DNA from: an uncultured Saprospiraceae bacterium
GTDB taxonomy: Bacteria; Bacteroidota; Bacteroidia; Chitinophagales; Saprospiraceae
Assembly (NCBI GenBank): GCA_937921555.1
Contig: CAKZUV010000016.1
Coordinates: forward strand, 1-50,309
Length of the DNA stretch: 50,309 nt
Direction: 5' to 3'
In this document: positions 26,039-35,235 of the stretch, piece after piece
Position numbering within the stretch: position 1 is the stretch's first letter
Layout: the number at the start of each line of letters is the position of its first letter
Program-made: the position numbers and the translations under genes
The notes under the pieces: generated by a model
What the model saw: only the letters and a program-made list of their open reading frames with translations
The model's database searches: none
What the model was told of the DNA's origin: nothing

Positions 26039-26497
26039 AGTAAAGTAAGTTTAAATTTAATTTAAGGTTAATAATTTTTGTAAAAATATAATATCAGTCA
26101 CTACCTATCAAAGGGAGTGAACCAAATTTGTTCAATGAAAATATCAGTATAAAAAAATAAGTGTTATAGAATATAAAGCACCTAATCTCATTCTGTTTGT
26201 TCTTTAGATGCAGAATGTTGGGTTAAGTAACGTTTTTTTTAACTTTTTTTTAAGAAGTGGTACAATAATATCAAAAGTTATCAATCTAAATGGTCAATCT
26301 GCCCCATATTCGGTAGAGAAAACGGAGAACGTACAAATAAGTTTGTCATTTGGCATCCCGCACCTAGTGTTCCCAAAGGAATGCTTTCGCGCTGACAAGT
26401 TTTAGGAACAATCCCAAAACGCGGCAGCCAGAAAATAAGGATTTTCAGAAAAAAAGATAACTGAAAAACTTAATGTCGCAATAGTAGTTAAAAAGAT
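26039..26497. other. AT-rich intergenic region without a recognisable gene
   Basis: This gap separates two divergently transcribed genes. A 65-codon frame (26208-26405) has a composition I would expect by chance, and nothing in its translation resembles a known protein. A CCCGCACCTAGTG...GAATGCTTTCGCG stretch near 26355-26392 is more GC-rich than the rest and may be a repeat remnant. Confidence 0.5.
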
Positions 26498-26905
26498 ATG
26501 GAATACACAGATACTGATCCGGTTTTACTTTTTGATGGTGTTTGTAATTTATGCAACCGGTTTGTAACCGAAGTCCTCACCAGAGATCACCAGGGCGTGA
26601 TCCGCTATGCTGCTTTGCAATCGGAAGCCGGACAGGAACTGCTTGAGAAAGCGGGATTTAAAGATTTTTCTATGGATACCGTTGTCCTGATCGAAGGAAA
26701 TAAAAAATATCTTAAATCGGATGTTGCTTTACGTATCTTCCGGCATTTAGGCGGAGGATGGTCTTATTTGTATTACCTTTCTGTTATTCCAAAATTTATC
26801 CGGGACACGATTTATGATCTGATTGCGCGTAATCGCTACCGATGGTTTGGGAAAAAGGACACCTGCATGCTGCCTCGGGCAGAATGGGAAAGTCGTTTTT
26901 TATAA
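26498..26905 (+). CDS. DCC-family thiol-disulfide oxidoreductase
   Basis: This 135-residue protein belongs to the DCC family (DUF393), named for its conserved Asp-x-x-Cys-x-x-Cys. Here that is DGVCNLC at 13-19, with Cys16 and Cys19 as the redox pair just after the first strand (VLLFD). DVALRIFRHLGGGW and the C-terminal RYRWFGKKDTCM segment also fit the family. It has no signal peptide, so it is probably cytoplasmic. The physiological partner is not known. Confidence 0.92.
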   Translation: MEYTDTDPVLLFDGVCNLCNRFVTEVLTRDHQGVIRYAALQSEAGQELLEKAGFKDFSMDTVVLIEGNKKYLKSDVALRIFRHLGGGWSYLYYLSVIPKFIRDTIYDLIARNRYRWFGKKDTCMLPRAEWESRFL

Positions 26906-26930
26906 GTGAAATTGTTCAGGAACTTCGATA

Positions 26931-27110
26931 TTAGAAAATAGAAGAAGGTATATTAAAGTGTATAAATTGCTGATTTAAAAAAGCAGACAGTAGCAAACCG
27001 ATCAGCAAAAGCCAAAATTTTTTTTCTGAAAAAATTCTTCTTTTCTTTTCCAGTCCCAGATAAGTCAGATAGGCTACAAAAACAGAGTTGGTAAAATATA
27101 AAGTCAGCAT
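26931..27110 (-). CDS. Small 59-residue membrane protein
   Basis: Too short for the usual length cut-off, this frame begins at an ATG at 27110 and ends at TAA 26931. It encodes two hydrophobic segments (about 3-20, and 32-45 with FWLLLIGLLLSAFL) joined by a basic loop EKKRRIFSEKK. That layout suggests a two-helix hairpin with its loop in the cytoplasm. It lies 72 bases downstream of porQ on the same strand and could be co-transcribed. No family is recognised. The topology makes a real gene plausible but does not prove it. Confidence 0.45.
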   Translation of the reverse strand: MLTLYFTNSVFVAYLTYLGLEKKRRIFSEKKFWLLLIGLLLSAFLNQQFIHFNIPSSIF

Positions 27111-27182
27111 GTTTGAATATGGGGATGTAAAAAAATAACTTCCTCTTTTCTGACGAGATAAAATGAAAAATAGTTGCAGCGG

Positions 27183-28235
27183 CTAGCGTTTAAATTCATT
27201 AATACTGGTAGAAATACTTAAATGATTGACGCCACCGGCCAGATGATGGATCGCTCTTCCGTATTCTATTCTGAATTTACTCACTTTCATACCTACTCCA
27301 AAGGAAAATCCGGCCAGACTCCGAAATTCTGAAATACTCAATTCGGCTCTGCGCCGATGTATATATCCAGCCCTGACCCGAAAATTTTCTTTTTTCCCAA
27401 ATAAAAATTCTCCACCAAAAGATAAGTGCCGGAAAAAATTATCTATGTTGACCGCAAACCAACCCCGTTCTGTGGAATTAAGATCGCCGAGCAGCCCTAC
27501 ATCCACCACGTTGGGATCATCATAAAGAATATTCCATTGATCCAGATTGCGATAATTAATCGTCAGTCTGAACGGTAAGTATTTTAACTTTTGGGCAATA
27601 CCAAGATTGATTTCAAATGGCAGATGTTCCCGGTTATCTTCCCGGAAAGAGGTAAGCGTCAATCCCGCGTTGCGAACCACTAATGCTGCCGAAAAATTAC
27701 TGCTTGTATCCCGGTAGTAAGCACCAAGATCCAGGGCCAGTCCGGTGGAATTATAGGACTCCAGCTGAGAGGTAATAAATTTTAAATTAGCACCCACGGA
27801 GAGATTTTCATATAGTTGTTTGGAAGCACCGACATTGATGGCGTATTCTGCGGCTTCAAATGTTCCCAGGTTCTGTTCGAATTCATCTGTCTGATCAAAA
27901 GTCCCGTAATCAATAAATTGAATACCGCCGTGAAAGGTCATATCCAATTTGTCAATATGCTGTGCGTAGGCAGCATAACCGGAACCAATGTTTGCGGCGT
28001 AAAAATTATAATTAAAAGATAATTGCTGGTCCATCTCCGGATTGAGCAGCGCGGGATTGTGATAAGCCGAAGCGAGATCGCTGTCTTTTACCGCCAGCAA
28101 TTGTCCGCCCAGTGCCGTAATCCGGGCAGAGGGAGAAAGGTTTAAAAACTCAAAAACACGTTGTCCACCTAAACGCTGAGCGTGGCTCGTCAAAGCGAAT
28201 GCTGTAAAAAGTAAGATCAGTAAAAATTGCTTCAT
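27183..28235 (-). CDS. porQ: Type IX secretion system protein PorQ
   Basis: PorQ is an outer-membrane protein of the type IX secretion system, which secretes proteins with C-terminal T9SS signals and, with PorU, PorV and PorZ, takes part in attaching them to the surface. The 350-residue protein has a Sec signal (1-19, SHAQ) and then the family opening F-x-F-L-x-L-x-x-S-A-R-x-x-A-L-G-G, seen here as FEFLNLSPSARITALGGQ. DSDLASAYHNPALLNPEMDQQLSFNY and a run of barrel strands follow, of the PorV/FadL-like type. Its start is only 7 bases after the stop of the YwqK-like lipoprotein gene, so they are probably one operon. Other T9SS genes are outside the window. Confidence 0.88.
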   Translation of the reverse strand: MKQFLLILLFTAFALTSHAQRLGGQRVFEFLNLSPSARITALGGQLLAVKDSDLASAYHNPALLNPEMDQQLSFNYNFYAANIGSGYAAYAQHIDKLDMTFHGGIQFIDYGTFDQTDEFEQNLGTFEAAEYAINVGASKQLYENLSVGANLKFITSQLESYNSTGLALDLGAYYRDTSSNFSAALVVRNAGLTLTSFREDNREHLPFEINLGIAQKLKYLPFRLTINYRNLDQWNILYDDPNVVDVGLLGDLNSTERGWFAVNIDNFFRHLSFGGEFLFGKKENFRVRAGYIHRRRAELSISEFRSLAGFSFGVGMKVSKFRIEYGRAIHHLAGGVNHLSISTSINEFKR

Positions 28236-28242
28236 CCGTTGG

Positions 28243-28866
28243 TTATATTTTTTTGGTACTCACGTCACCATCTTCCCGCGTCCACGTGGTACGGCATACG
28301 CCTTTTTCACAATTCATTTTTTTGAGAATATCTCCGTTTTCATCGTATAATTCCAGTGGACCATGTTCACTGTGGTTGCCACTAAAATAACTTCCTTTTG
28401 CTTTTAAATTACCGTTCGGGTGATATTCTACGAAAGGGCCGTTCTCGACGTTGTCTTTAAATTCGACCGTTTCTTTGAGTTGTCCATCCTCGTAATAACT
28501 TTTCGACGCTCCCGCCAGTACTCCGTCCTGATACTCGGCCACAAATTTAACCTGACCATTGGAATAAAAAATTTGATACAATCCTTCAAAAGTACCGTTA
28601 TTATAATTTTCGACCGTCTCCAGTATTCCCTTCTCCGTGTAAAGTTTTCTTTCTCCGTGCAGGGTATCATGCTGAAAATTAGCTTCTTCGAGCAACAGGC
28701 CAGCGCTGTCCCGGACCGTATAAGGTCCTTCTTTCATCCCCGATTCTTTGTGAATCTGATAACTGAGATTTTGTCCGAATTCATTTTTTTCGGTAACGGT
28801 TTCGAATTCATTCTGACATCCGGCTAAAAAAAGGATAATCGATAAAAAGCAAATATTTCTAATCAT
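28243..28866 (-). CDS. YwqK-like MORN-repeat lipoprotein
   Basis: I place the start at 28866 because MIRNICFLSIILFLAGC is a proper lipoprotein signal with lipidated Cys17; the open frame continues upstream to 28929 without a signal. The 207-residue product consists of repeated two-strand units of the form G-x-x-x-x-Y-x-x-G-x-L-K, for example FEGLYQIFYSNGQVKFVAEY, AGASKSYYEDGQLKETVEF and NGPFVEYHPNGNLKAKGSY. These are the units of the YwqK/MORN_2 family, often called antitoxin-like by automatic annotation; no toxin gene is seen. It directly precedes porQ, so an envelope role is more likely. Confidence 0.85.
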   Translation of the reverse strand: MIRNICFLSIILFLAGCQNEFETVTEKNEFGQNLSYQIHKESGMKEGPYTVRDSAGLLLEEANFQHDTLHGERKLYTEKGILETVENYNNGTFEGLYQIFYSNGQVKFVAEYQDGVLAGASKSYYEDGQLKETVEFKDNVENGPFVEYHPNGNLKAKGSYFSGNHSEHGPLELYDENGDILKKMNCEKGVCRTTWTREDGDVSTKKI

Positions 28867-28971
28867 AACAATATAACGTAAAAGTAGGTAATTGATTGCA
28901 GGGCATTCGTCAGATAATTGACGCATCAACTAACTTATTCCGACTGCCTTAAAATTTATCTGCATTAGATA

Positions 28972-28979
28972 CAAAAATA
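28972..28979 (-). promoter_or_regulatory. Candidate -7 box for the YwqK-porQ unit (TATTTTTG on minus)
   Basis: On the minus strand the octamer TATTTTTG fits TAnnTTTG, about 105 bases before the lipoprotein start at 28866. Confidence 0.35.
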
Positions 28980-28990
28980 CGAGAATGAAA

Positions 28991-29029
28991 ATAAAAAATC
29001 CCGAAGTTTGAATTAACAAACTCCGGGAT
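28991..29029 (-). terminator. Intrinsic terminator of the UDP-glucose dehydrogenase gene
   Basis: ATCCCGAAGTTTG pairs with CAAACTCCGGGAT with one mismatch over a 6-base loop. The minus-strand side ends in a T-run. Confidence 0.82.
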
Positions 29030-29088
29030 CGGAAAATATGTTTTACTGGCAGAACAGATGCTATCTGCTATACCCGTATTTGTCTATT

Positions 29089-30444
29089 TTAAACCATTTG
29101 TCCATTGCTGGAACCAACTTTAGCCACAGGAATTTCAACAATAGATCTTCCGATACTTTCGTAGTGGAATCCATGTTCTTTCATGCTTTCAAGGCTGTAC
29201 AGGTTACGACCATCAAAGATCGCTTTGGTAGATACCATGTCTTTGATCTTCTTAAAGTCCGGCGTACGGAATACGCTCCATTCGGTAATGATGGCCAACG
29301 CATCTGCACCTTCCAGCGCTTCGTACTGACTATCTACCAGCGTAATTCGATCACCGAACATTTGTCCGATATGCTCCATTGCTTCCGGATCAAACGCTTT
29401 GATTTTAGCGCCAGCCTGCAGCAATTCCTCCATGATATAGAGTGCGGGTGCTTCGCGGATATCATCCGTATTTGGCTTAAATGCTAATCCCCAGATGGCA
29501 ATAGTCTTACCAGCCAGATCCGCTCCGAAGAAACGCTTGATTTTCTTCGCTAAAACAGTCTTTTGAATCTGGTTAACATCCATCACGGAGTTCAGAATTT
29601 TAAAATCATACTTGTGCTGTCCGGCTGTACGATGCAATGCCTGTACATCTTTTGGAAAACAGCTTCCACCGTATCCAACACCCGGAAATAAGAAACGCTT
29701 CCCGATCCGGTTATCGCTACCCATTCCTTTCCGTACTTTATCAACGTCCGCACCTGCCTTTTCGCAAAGGTTAGCGATTTCGTTCATAAAAGAAATTCGG
29801 GTGGCCAGATAAGAATTGGCCGCATATTTAGTCATCTCCGCGGAACGCTCGTCCATAAAGATGATCGGATTTCCCTGACGAACGAATGGTTCGTATAATT
29901 TTCTCATGGCTGCTTCCGCTTTTTCGGAGCTGGTACCGATTACTACCCGGTCCGGCTTCATAAAATCATCAACGGCAACGCCTTCACGTAAAAATTCAGG
30001 ATTAGAGACCACGTCAAACAAACTGGTATCCAAATGTTTGGCCAGACGTTCGTGTACTAATTCAGAAGTTCCCACGGGAACGGTACTTTTATCTACAATT
30101 ACTTTATAATCGGTAATAATACCTGAAAGGTCACTTGCTACGCCAAGGATGTAAGAAAGATCCGCTGATCCGTCTTCTCCCGGAGGCGTCGGTAAGGCCA
30201 AAAAGATGATCTTGGCATCTTTAACGGCTTCCGCCAAATTGGTAGTAAAAGAAAGGCGGCCCTGCTTGGTATTTCTTTCGAAAAGAAGTTCCAGACCTGG
30301 TTCAAAAATGGGAACTTCTCCGTTCCGCATTCGCTCAACCTTTTTTGCATCAATATCAACGCAAATGACATTGTTTCCGGTTTCGGCAAAACAAGTACCC
30401 GTTACTAGTCCAACGTACCCAGTGCCAACGACTGCTATGTTCAT
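29089..30444 (-). CDS. UDP-glucose 6-dehydrogenase
   Basis: This 451-residue enzyme oxidises UDP-glucose (or a related UDP-sugar) to the UDP-glucuronate form with two NAD+, feeding surface polysaccharide synthesis. The NAD-binding Rossmann motif GTGYVG is at 7-12. NPEFLREG lies mid-protein, and the catalytic cysteine is in GVGYGGSCFPKD. FKPNTDDIREAP in the C-terminal domain completes the family pattern. UDP-N-acetyl sugar dehydrogenases share these motifs, but the overall form favours the UDP-glucose type. No other glycan genes adjoin it; it is monocistronic with its own terminator. Confidence 0.93.
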   Translation of the reverse strand: MNIAVVGTGYVGLVTGTCFAETGNNVICVDIDAKKVERMRNGEVPIFEPGLELLFERNTKQGRLSFTTNLAEAVKDAKIIFLALPTPPGEDGSADLSYILGVASDLSGIITDYKVIVDKSTVPVGTSELVHERLAKHLDTSLFDVVSNPEFLREGVAVDDFMKPDRVVIGTSSEKAEAAMRKLYEPFVRQGNPIIFMDERSAEMTKYAANSYLATRISFMNEIANLCEKAGADVDKVRKGMGSDNRIGKRFLFPGVGYGGSCFPKDVQALHRTAGQHKYDFKILNSVMDVNQIQKTVLAKKIKRFFGADLAGKTIAIWGLAFKPNTDDIREAPALYIMEELLQAGAKIKAFDPEAMEHIGQMFGDRITLVDSQYEALEGADALAIITEWSVFRTPDFKKIKDMVSTKAIFDGRNLYSLESMKEHGFHYESIGRSIVEIPVAKVGSSNGQMV

Positions 30445-30782
30445 CTTTAATAATTTATGATGGTGAATGAAATAAATTTAACACCTGATTTAGAACCAGG
30501 TAGTTGTTGTTTCTTTTTTACTTTTTTAGTTATATTTCACTGATTTTTTGGCCAATAGGAAACCCCCGGTACATTACCGACATTTATAGGCTTGGAAAGA
30601 ATGTTTCTTAAAATCAGTTATTTGTGGAAAGTTACTTTCTGCTAATTTATTTAAAATAATATAACAGTTGTAATCTTTACAAAAATATAAAAAAAAAGCT
30701 AACTCCTCAGATTATAGGGGAATTAGCTTTTTGAGTTCAAATTACGTACCAAAATTATATATTTTAATATATGTTTTGGTTT
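30445..30782. other. Intergenic region with the PpiD-gene terminator
   Basis: No gene is seen. The right part carries the minus-strand terminator at 30691-30732. The left part must hold the promoter of the UDP-glucose dehydrogenase gene, but no good box was found. Confidence 0.5.
30691..30732 (-). terminator. Intrinsic terminator of the PpiD-like gene
   Basis: AAAAAGCTAA pairs with TTAGCTTTTT, with an inner CTCC/GGGG helix separated by a small bulge. The minus-strand side ends in a long T-run. Confidence 0.82.
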
Positions 30783-32903
30783 CTAATAAACTCTGGACCG
30801 ATTATCGGTAATTTCTGCATTCTTTTTAAGCCCTTCTACTATTTGTCCCCGGACCTGATTACGCATGGCCGTGTTAGTCCTCTTCTTTACATCTATGAGA
30901 TTAGATGCTGACCCAACGGTTGTTTTTCGCGTAGGCTTGACAATATATACTCCACTATTACCAATAATGGGAGCGGATGCCTGGTTTTCAGACAATGCAA
31001 ATGCACTGGCAATAACTTTTGGTTCTGCTCCGGCTCCGGGAATGGCCGAGGAGGAAAAATTAAGATCTGTGGCTGTTTCTACCGTTCCGGAGTAAGCACT
31101 GGCGATGGCGTTCAAATCTTTACCTTTCATCTCTTCCATCAGCATCTGTCCTTTTTTGTAGTTTCTTACCTGGGCATCAATATCACCTCTTACGAAATCT
31201 ACAGAAGGCATTCCGGCGGGCTGCACAGCTCTCAGACCTGCTACCACGAATTTTTCATCATAAAAATCAACAGCATTCTGATAAGTATATACTTGTGAGG
31301 ATACTTCGCCTACACTGGCATTTTCAAAAGCCCATTTAACAATATCTCTCGATGTCTGTCCGCCTCCCAGGGTTCCCAGGGTAAATCCGCTACTCGTAAC
31401 CGGAGGAGAAGTTTCGATGATAATTGACGGATCAGCCTGCGCTGCGGTTACCATATCGTTGACGGAAGTGTTTTTACCAACAAACTCCAGTACTTTGTAA
31501 TTGACGGCACTGATGGTTTCTTCACTTGGAACAATATTCTGTCTGAGCGTAGCAACTCTAACGCCTTCTTCGTTGTTCAAAAATTTATAATCGGTCACTT
31601 CTACCAGATGCAAACCAGCTTGTGTTGCCACAATATTTAACTCATTTTTCTTCGCCTGGTAGAAAATAAGATCGTTAAAGGAAGTAGGCATAGCATTGAC
31701 ACCAAAAAATCCAAGATCGCCACCTTTGACGTTCGACGGTCCCTGGCTGTATTTTGCGGCCAGCGAATCAAAGCGTTCTGCTCCGGATTCGATCAGGTTC
31801 TTCAGACTGTCCAGCAGCAGATAGCCACGATTGAAACTTGCCTGATCATTACCCTGAACAATGATATGGCGCGAACGAACTGAATCGGGAACTACCTTCC
31901 GGTCAATTACTTTAACAGCCACAAAAGCGTTACCATCTTTGTAAGGTCCAACTACCGTACCCGGTGCAACCTGAAAAAGCGTATCCGCGTAAAGATTATT
32001 CAGTGTAGATTTCTTTTGGTAAACACTACTGATGGTTCCAAAATTATTTTCTACAAAGGTAGTATCATTCGAAGTCGTCGCAAATTCGGGTAATAATGCA
32101 CCCAATTCACTGCGGATTTTATTTTCATCCTCCACGGTTGGCTTTACTTCAAAAACAGCGTAATCTATTTTACGGGTTTCCTCGTCCTGACGGAACAATG
32201 CTTTATTTTCATTCATGTAGCTGGTATAGTCCGCATCTGTGAGCGTTACTTTACTGTCATCAATATTGTCAAAGGGAACCTTAACGTACTGAAAATCTAC
32301 TTTCTGTTCGTCGTTATTATACATCATTTCGGCCATCCAGCCAGGCGTATAAATTGATTTGGCAACCAGTGTTTCTAACTTTGATTGCAAAGAAGTTTTG
32401 ATAATTTCTTTCTCCTGATATCCCCAACGGGTCTTAAAATCAGGATTGGTGATGGTCCGGTTTTCAATGGCAGTCTTGATTTCAGTCAATTGCTGACGAT
32501 CAATCTGTCCGGTAGATGGATTGGTGTACCGCTGTAAGATGAGCGGACTCAGTTTTCGGTTGTCGGGACTGAATTGCAGGTCTAACAATTCCTGCTTACC
32601 AACACCAAGCCCCATGGCTTCCGCTTCCTTTCTTATCAGTTTGTCTTCTACGAAATAATTCCACAGACCCGCCCGACGGGCAAATACATCGCCACTGGAA
32701 TTGGCATAAAGGATATTTTCAGCCCGGTTAAATTCTCCCCAGTCTACTTTTTCGCCTTCGATGGTACCGGCAATATTCTGGGAAGAGCCGAATATACTTT
32801 TATCGCCGGAAGACATATCCATGATAATAAATGCAGCCAGTGCAAGTCCGATGGTCAGGATAAGTAACCAACTGTTTTTTCTAATTTGTCCGATCAGAGC
32901 CAT
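30783..32903 (-). CDS. PpiD/SurA-like periplasmic folding chaperone with parvulin domain
   Basis: This 706-residue membrane-anchored chaperone has one N-terminal transmembrane helix (about 11-29, SWLLILTIGLALAAFIIM) and then the SurA-N-like region (about 40-230). A parvulin peptidyl-prolyl isomerase domain lies around 345-440 (VRSRHIIVQGND, FDSLAAKYSQGPSNVKGGDLGFFG), with a large C-terminal chaperone region. This is the PpiD layout, in which the protein stays attached to the inner membrane and helps newly exported proteins fold. The size is larger than E. coli PpiD, as is usual in Bacteroidota. A -7 box lies about 160 bases upstream. Confidence 0.9.
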   Translation of the reverse strand: MALIGQIRKNSWLLILTIGLALAAFIIMDMSSGDKSIFGSSQNIAGTIEGEKVDWGEFNRAENILYANSSGDVFARRAGLWNYFVEDKLIRKEAEAMGLGVGKQELLDLQFSPDNRKLSPLILQRYTNPSTGQIDRQQLTEIKTAIENRTITNPDFKTRWGYQEKEIIKTSLQSKLETLVAKSIYTPGWMAEMMYNNDEQKVDFQYVKVPFDNIDDSKVTLTDADYTSYMNENKALFRQDEETRKIDYAVFEVKPTVEDENKIRSELGALLPEFATTSNDTTFVENNFGTISSVYQKKSTLNNLYADTLFQVAPGTVVGPYKDGNAFVAVKVIDRKVVPDSVRSRHIIVQGNDQASFNRGYLLLDSLKNLIESGAERFDSLAAKYSQGPSNVKGGDLGFFGVNAMPTSFNDLIFYQAKKNELNIVATQAGLHLVEVTDYKFLNNEEGVRVATLRQNIVPSEETISAVNYKVLEFVGKNTSVNDMVTAAQADPSIIIETSPPVTSSGFTLGTLGGGQTSRDIVKWAFENASVGEVSSQVYTYQNAVDFYDEKFVVAGLRAVQPAGMPSVDFVRGDIDAQVRNYKKGQMLMEEMKGKDLNAIASAYSGTVETATDLNFSSSAIPGAGAEPKVIASAFALSENQASAPIIGNSGVYIVKPTRKTTVGSASNLIDVKKRTNTAMRNQVRGQIVEGLKKNAEITDNRSRVY

Positions 32904-33060
32904 ACGTATCTTAAGTTTTATTTTGTTTTACTAAAAATCGAATCCCAATATCAGCAGCAAATACCCATACCAGAGATTTTAATAACGTGATTATCAGTTT
33001 ATTAGATTCACTTTAAAGTGATAATATCTAAAAAAAGAAACCCCTGCTGAAAAATTCATG

Positions 33061-33068
33061 CAAAGGTA
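33061..33068 (-). promoter_or_regulatory. Candidate -7 box for the PpiD-like gene (TACCTTTG on minus)
   Basis: On the minus strand TACCTTTG fits TAnnTTTG exactly, and a TTG lies about 20 bases upstream, overlapping the hairpin at 33088-33123. The leader would be about 150 bases. Confidence 0.45.
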
Positions 33069-33087
33069 ATAGGTTTAGGGTGGAAAA

Positions 33088-33123
33088 ACAATACTAAGCG
33101 TGCTTTCGTACGCTTAGTATTGT
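33088..33123 (-). terminator. Intrinsic terminator of the outer-membrane barrel gene
   Basis: A 14-bp perfect stem ACAATACTAAGCGT/ACGCTTAGTATTGT with an 8-base loop is followed on the minus strand by TTTTT. It lies 26 bases after the stop of the gene at 33150. Confidence 0.85.
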
Positions 33124-33149
33124 CACCCAATTTATATTTTCGTTTATTA

Positions 33150-33887
33150 TTAAAACATTACGCCAATTCGGATGGTCAAACTGTTGATTTTAGCCTTGGA
33201 ATCTTCGGCTGTCGGTTCCTGACCCGCTTCTTTTTGAGATCCGTCATTACTGGAGATATCCGTAAATCCACTCTGAAAGGCCAATCCTCCGATGAGGGAC
33301 AAGTTTTCACCGATGGAATATTCTACTCCGGCGCCTATTCCGAGGGACAGATTAAGAAATGCCACGTCTTCTTTAATATCTATATCTTCGGCTGAAAAAT
33401 TATTAACTCCATCGACCGATCCTCTGGCCTGGCTTTTAATTCCCAGTGTAAATGCTGGTTCGACGTAGTATCGTAAATAACCAAACTCCTGGGTTCGCAT
33501 CTTGAGACCAATCGGTATTTCAATGTACTGAATACCATATTTCAGATTTACCCCATCCGGAAAACCACCGATTCGTAAAGGGTCAGTTTCATCCAGGGAA
33601 TTAACCCAGAAGTCTCCGCCAATATCATGCTTGAGGGTTCCACCCTGATTGAAAGCAAAACCAATCCCGAAGGTCAGTAAATAATTGTCCTGAGCGGAAA
33701 GAAATTTTTCTCCGATTACGCCGACTTTAAGTCCCAGGTTGCTACCATTTCCGTTAATATTTCTTTCATTATTACCAATCCAGGTAAAATTGGGACTCAA
33801 CTGAAAACCAAACCGATATTCGGATTGTGCAGATAAATCCATACCGGTCAGCAATAAGATGCTGAATAAGAATACAATTTTTTTCAT
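33150..33887 (-). CDS. Outer-membrane beta-barrel protein (PorT-like family)
   Basis: This 245-residue protein has a Sec signal (1-20, MDLSAQ) followed by alternating strands from EYRFGFQLSPNFTWIG to the terminal strand SLTIRIGVMF. GIQYIEIPIGLKMRT is the usual mid-barrel pattern of PF13568 proteins. It is similar in kind to the barrel at 15601-16338, though not a close copy. It is divergent from gldB. The specific role is unknown. Confidence 0.82.
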   Translation of the reverse strand: MKKIVFLFSILLLTGMDLSAQSEYRFGFQLSPNFTWIGNNERNINGNGSNLGLKVGVIGEKFLSAQDNYLLTFGIGFAFNQGGTLKHDIGGDFWVNSLDETDPLRIGGFPDGVNLKYGIQYIEIPIGLKMRTQEFGYLRYYVEPAFTLGIKSQARGSVDGVNNFSAEDIDIKEDVAFLNLSLGIGAGVEYSIGENLSLIGGLAFQSGFTDISSNDGSQKEAGQEPTAEDSKAKINSLTIRIGVMF

Positions 33888-34012
33888 TATTAGTAGTTTT
33901 GAATAATGAAGTTGTTAAAAAACTTCAAGTAAGTTATCCTCCTGATTTTTTATGTGCTTGTCACACAACTTTATAATTATTTCATTTACTCGCAAACGAA
34001 CACCATCCAAAT

Positions 34013-35029
34013 ATGTTTTCCACCCCGCGCTATTTCTTGTTTTTTTTCCTCCTCGTATGTGCATGCTGCCTGTCTTCCTGCTTTGAAGACAAAAATAAGC
34101 ATATTCCAGATGTTTCTAATATTAAAACGGATCTTAGATTCAAACATTTTGAAAAAGATCTCTTCAGCGTCGATACCACGAATACACTGGCAGGAATGCA
34201 GCAACTGGATTCACTGTATCCTGATTTTTTCCGTGACATCTACTTGTCCAGGATCATTCCCGCGTTACAAAATCCCCAGATTTTTGATCTGTTTATCAGG
34301 ACTCCTCAAATCCGGCAGCTTTATGATACGACGCAGATTGTGTTAGGAGATTTTTCAGTCTACAAGGAGGATTTGAATCAGGCTTTTAAATATTATAAAT
34401 ATCATTTTCCCGATGCGAAACTTCCGGAAATCATCACCTACCTTTCCGAATATTCTCTGGGGAATTTTGTGGCCGATGACATGGTCGGCATCGGACTCGA
34501 CTTTTTTTTAGGAAGTGATTATCCCCGCTATAATCCCAGTTTTTTTCCGGCGTACATCCGGCGTTCCATGAACAAAGAACATCTGGTCAGCAAAACGATG
34601 GAAGCGGTAGCGGGCGATCTCGTCGGAGAGATTGAGGGCGACCGGTTGATTGACTACATGATTCACAATGGTAGAAAATATTATGTATTGGACTTGTTAT
34701 TGCCATACACCGCTGATAGTATTTTATTGCAATATACGGGCACACAGGTGGAGTGGCTGGAAGAAAATGAGTTACAAATCTGGTCGCATTTTATCGGTGA
34801 AGACCTGCTGTACGCAACGCGTTACAAAGACATCAGAAAGCTGATCGATTACAGCCCGAACGCACCGGGAATGCCCCCCGAGGCACCGGGCAGAACGGCG
34901 AACTGGGTAGGCTGGAATATCGTCAAAGCGTACATGAAACGTCATCCGGAAGTTACTCCTGCGATGTTACTCAACATGAAAAACGGACAGGAAATTCTGG
35001 ATGGATCGAAGTATAAGCCGAGGCGGTGA
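34013..35029 (+). CDS. gldB: Gliding motility lipoprotein GldB
   Basis: GldB is a Bacteroidota lipoprotein required for gliding in Flavobacterium; its biochemical function is unresolved and it also occurs in non-gliding members. The 338-residue protein has a lipoprotein signal ending LSSC with Cys23. The family opening D-x-R-F-x-x-F-E-x-D-L-F follows, here DLRFKHFEKDLFSVD, then YPDFFRD, and a C-terminal PGRTANWVGWNIVKAYMKRHPEV block that I associate with GldB. It is divergent from a barrel gene. With porQ it points to a T9SS/gliding-type lineage; other gld genes are not in the window. Confidence 0.88.
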   Translation: MFSTPRYFLFFFLLVCACCLSSCFEDKNKHIPDVSNIKTDLRFKHFEKDLFSVDTTNTLAGMQQLDSLYPDFFRDIYLSRIIPALQNPQIFDLFIRTPQIRQLYDTTQIVLGDFSVYKEDLNQAFKYYKYHFPDAKLPEIITYLSEYSLGNFVADDMVGIGLDFFLGSDYPRYNPSFFPAYIRRSMNKEHLVSKTMEAVAGDLVGEIEGDRLIDYMIHNGRKYYVLDLLLPYTADSILLQYTGTQVEWLEENELQIWSHFIGEDLLYATRYKDIRKLIDYSPNAPGMPPEAPGRTANWVGWNIVKAYMKRHPEVTPAMLLNMKNGQEILDGSKYKPRR

Positions 35030-35108
35030 TGGATGGATGTGCGGATTTTTGGATTGGTGGATTGGTGGATTTGCAGATTTGTGGGTTTGTGGGTTTGTGG
35101 GTTTTGGA
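35028..35108. repeat. Short imperfect tandem repeats
   Basis: Starting just after the gldB stop is a G/T-rich strand of repeated GGATTGGT and TTTGTGGG words (each about three times), an 81-base low-complexity tract. A related GTGTGGAT run occurs near 2140-2155. Confidence 0.65.
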
Positions 35109-35235
35109 TATGGCGAATGATGCTGCCACGGACGACCTCCTCATAGTATTCATCAACTAAAAAATAGTAGTGTAGACTTTTGTTAGAAAAAAAGTTAATA
35201 GGGAATATTTGTTCCGGTTAATCGCATTTTTTTTG

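Noticed and set aside
26208-26405. 65-codon plus-strand frame in the gap before the DCC gene
   Set aside because: It has no recognisable domain, signal or promoter, and its length is within chance expectation.
28243-28929. YwqK-like gene as half of a toxin-antitoxin pair
   Set aside because: No toxin candidate lies next to it, and it has a lipoprotein signal and is tightly linked to porQ.
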